Shown here one piece after another: positions 12,298 to 13,699 of a stretch of DNA of 13,699 nt. The notes under the pieces were generated by a model that was not told the origin of the DNA, ran no database searches, and saw nothing but the letters and a program-made list of their open reading frames with translations. How positions within the stretch are numbered: the first letter of the stretch is position 1; each line of letters opens with the position of its first letter. The DNA comes from an uncultured Collinsella sp. (GTDB taxonomy: Bacteria; Actinomycetota; Coriobacteriia; Coriobacteriales; Coriobacteriaceae). The position numbers were made by a program, and so were the translations under genes. Location of the stretch: contig UROR01000047.1 of NCBI GenBank assembly GCA_900549535.1, positions 1-13,699 of the forward strand, read 5' to 3'.

Positions 12298-13428
12298 ATG
12301 TCTGAGTTTGCTGCCGGTCCTGCCGGTCGTATCGAACGTGTCCGTGCCCTGATGGTCGAGCGCGGCTACGACGCCATCGTGGTACGCGACGAGGCCAATC
12401 TTCGTTGGCTCACGGGCGTGAAGGGCGTCTTCGACTACACCTTCGAGTTCCCGCACGCGGCGTTTATTACGGCTGACCAGTGCCTGTTCCATACCGACTC
12501 GCGCTACCTCAACAGCTTTGAGGAGAACACGCCCGCCGGCAGCCCCTGGGTCTACGACATGGACGAGGGCACCATCCCCGGTTGGGTCGCCGGCAAGATT
12601 GCGGCCAACAAGTGCCGCGTCTGCGCTGTCGAGGACGACATGCAGATCAACTTCTACCAGGGTATTCAGCGCGGCCTGGAGGACCGTTCCGTCGCCTGCA
12701 TGTTGCCGCTGATGCATGACGACATCCGCAAGATGCGCGCCATCAAGGACGCCGAGGAGATCGAGCTCATGCGCCATGCGCAGTCGATCACCGATGCCGC
12801 CTTCCAGCATATGCTCGGCTTTATTAAGCCTGGTATGACCGAGAAGCAGGTTCGCAACGAGCTCGAGAACTTTATGTTCGCCAACGGCGCCGACAGCTTG
12901 GCCTTCGGCTCCATCGTGGCAAGCGGCCCCAATACCGCCAACCCGCATGCCGTGCCGAGTGACCGCGTGATCGAGAAGGGCGACTTCGTCCTCATGGATT
13001 ACGGTGCGGGCTACTGCGATTATCGTTCCGACATGACGCGCACCGTCGTGATGGGCGAGCCTACCCAGGAGCAGCTCGACCTGTACGCGCTCGTGCGCCG
13101 CACCCACGAGGAGTGCGTCGCCGCCATCCATCCGGGCGTCGAGGGTAACGACATTTTCAAGCTTTCCAAGAAGATCATCGGCGATGCCGGCTATGGCGAT
13201 TACTACAACCATGGCCTGGGCCACGGCGTGGGCATCGACATCCATGAGCTGCCCAACTTTAACCGCAGCAAGAATATCATCGAGGTCGGCTCGGTTATCA
13301 CCATGGAGCCCGGCGTGTATCTGCCCGGTGTGGGCGGCGTGCGCCTGGAGGACTACGGCGTGGTCACCGAGAACGGCTACGAGCCCTTCACCAAGACCCC
13401 TCACGACCTGCACGTCATCGATTGCTAG
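12298..13428 (+). CDS. M24 family Xaa-Pro peptidase (aminopeptidase P / prolidase type)
   Basis: This 376-residue cytoplasmic dimetal peptidase cleaves at X-Pro bonds. The N-terminal creatinase-like domain spans about 11-140 and the catalytic pita-bread domain about 150-370. The five metal ligands are present: Asp234 (LMDYGA), Asp245 (SDMTRTV), His309 (GLGHGVG), Glu337 (TMEPGVY) and Glu351 (VRLEDYG). His217 in NPHAVP is the conserved substrate-side His. Length (about 350-375) suits the short PepQ/YqhT-type enzymes. Whether it prefers dipeptides or longer peptides cannot be told. AAGAAAGGA (12283-12291) lies six bases before the ATG. It has its own promoter and leader and a terminator downstream, then efp. 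The peptidase-efp pair is common and fits a shared proline theme. Confidence 0.93.
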   Translation: MSEFAAGPAGRIERVRALMVERGYDAIVVRDEANLRWLTGVKGVFDYTFEFPHAAFITADQCLFHTDSRYLNSFEENTPAGSPWVYDMDEGTIPGWVAGKIAANKCRVCAVEDDMQINFYQGIQRGLEDRSVACMLPLMHDDIRKMRAIKDAEEIELMRHAQSITDAAFQHMLGFIKPGMTEKQVRNELENFMFANGADSLAFGSIVASGPNTANPHAVPSDRVIEKGDFVLMDYGAGYCDYRSDMTRTVVMGEPTQEQLDLYALVRRTHEECVAAIHPGVEGNDIFKLSKKIIGDAGYGDYYNHGLGHGVGIDIHELPNFNRSKNIIEVGSVITMEPGVYLPGVGGVRLEDYGVVTENGYEPFTKTPHDLHVIDC

Positions 13429-13450
13429 CCCATTTCGATAGTTTTTTGGG

Positions 13451-13493
13451 GCGGGGCGTCCGGATAGATTCGGGCGCCCCGCGTTCTCTTTTT
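13451..13493 (+). terminator. Intrinsic terminator after the M24 peptidase gene
   Basis: An 11-bp, very GC-rich stem, GCGGGGCGTCC (13451-13461) with GGGCGCCCCGC (13472-13482) and one G-U pair, has a ten-base loop and is followed by an interrupted T-rich tract up to 13493. It lies 22 bases after the stop. Confidence 0.85.
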
Positions 13494-13524
13494 ATGCGCT
13501 CGCTGCAGTCGCCGTCTGCAAGTG

Positions 13525-13530
13525 TATAAT
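13525..13530 (+). promoter_or_regulatory. -10 element of the efp promoter
   Basis: A perfect TATAAT lies between the terminator and efp, 57 bases before the efp start. No clear -35 box is seen at the usual distance. The TG directly before it is one base off the extended -10 position. Confidence 0.55.
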
Positions 13531-13587
13531 TTCGGTCGTATGTAATTTGGACGCTTGTGCGTTCTGCCCATAACAAGAAAGGTCGCT

Positions 13588-13699
13588 ATGCCTACCATTT
13601 CTACCGCCGACTTCAAGAACGGCCTCGGTCTCCGCATTAAGGACAAGGTCTACACCATCGTCGAGTTCCAGCATGTCAAGCCGGGCAAGGGCGGCGCGT
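13588..13699 (+). CDS. efp: Elongation factor P, N-terminal part (runs off the window)
   Basis: EF-P binds between the ribosomal P and E sites and speeds peptide bond formation at polyproline stretches. Only 37 codons are in the window. ISTADFKNGLGLRIKDKVYT is the start of the KOW-like domain I, and EFQHVKPGKGGA holds the conserved loop with the Lys (in PGKGG) that is modified in many bacteria. AAGAAAGG (13575-13582) lies five bases before the ATG. It has its own promoter and lies after the peptidase terminator. Confidence 0.95.
   Translation, partial: MPTISTADFKNGLGLRIKDKVYTIVEFQHVKPGKGGA

Overview
The window (about 13.7 kb, GC-rich) looks like an ordinary chromosomal stretch of a high-GC Gram-positive bacterium. 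Protein features and gene order (alaS-ruvX-mltG-yqeG-aroK-aroB, then an M24 peptidase and efp) suggest class Coriobacteriia, most likely a Collinsella-like gut bacterium. That is inferred from recognition, not from a search. All real genes are on the + strand. Thirteen protein genes are visible, the first and last cut by the window edges. No tRNA, rRNA, CRISPR array, insertion sequence or prophage was seen, and no stretch over 300 bases lacks a gene.

Layout. (1) 1-663: the 3' part of an HD-domain, dGTPase-like phosphohydrolase. (2) 718-2073: rarA, a DNA-replication AAA+ ATPase with its own likely promoter. (3) 2174-5336: a tightly coupled cluster of a DUF948-like membrane-anchored coiled-coil protein, an RsbW-like anti-sigma factor, a SigB/F/G-type sigma factor and an AI-2E-family permease. 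It ends at a strong intrinsic terminator. (4) 5489-12165: alaS, ruvX, mltG, yqeG, aroK and aroB, packed with gaps of 17 nt or less or with overlaps, apparently one long transcript. It starts from a promoter that lies on the T-tract of the preceding terminator. (5) 12298-13428: an M24 Xaa-Pro-type peptidase with its own promoter and a structured leader, closed by a terminator. (6) 13588-13699: the start of efp (elongation factor P).

How the genes work together. Cluster 3 looks like a small stress or alternative-sigma module with its regulator. Cluster 4 combines translation (alaS), Holliday junction or rRNA processing (ruvX), peptidoglycan synthesis (mltG), a HAD phosphatase and two shikimate-pathway genes. 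The last two units share a proline theme: a peptidase for X-Pro bonds and the factor that rescues ribosomes at polyproline.

The most notable observations are: an AroB-like protein that has lost the metal ligands and NAD-binding glycines of 3-dehydroquinate synthase although the neighbouring shikimate kinase looks intact; an alanyl-tRNA synthetase whose editing-site zinc cysteine is Phe; an RsbW-like anti-sigma factor without the ATP/Mg-binding Asn and glycine-rich boxes; a long Gln/Pro/Ala/Arg-rich cytoplasmic extension on MltG; and a hairpin leader ahead of the peptidase gene. No wholly new multi-gene system is evident.
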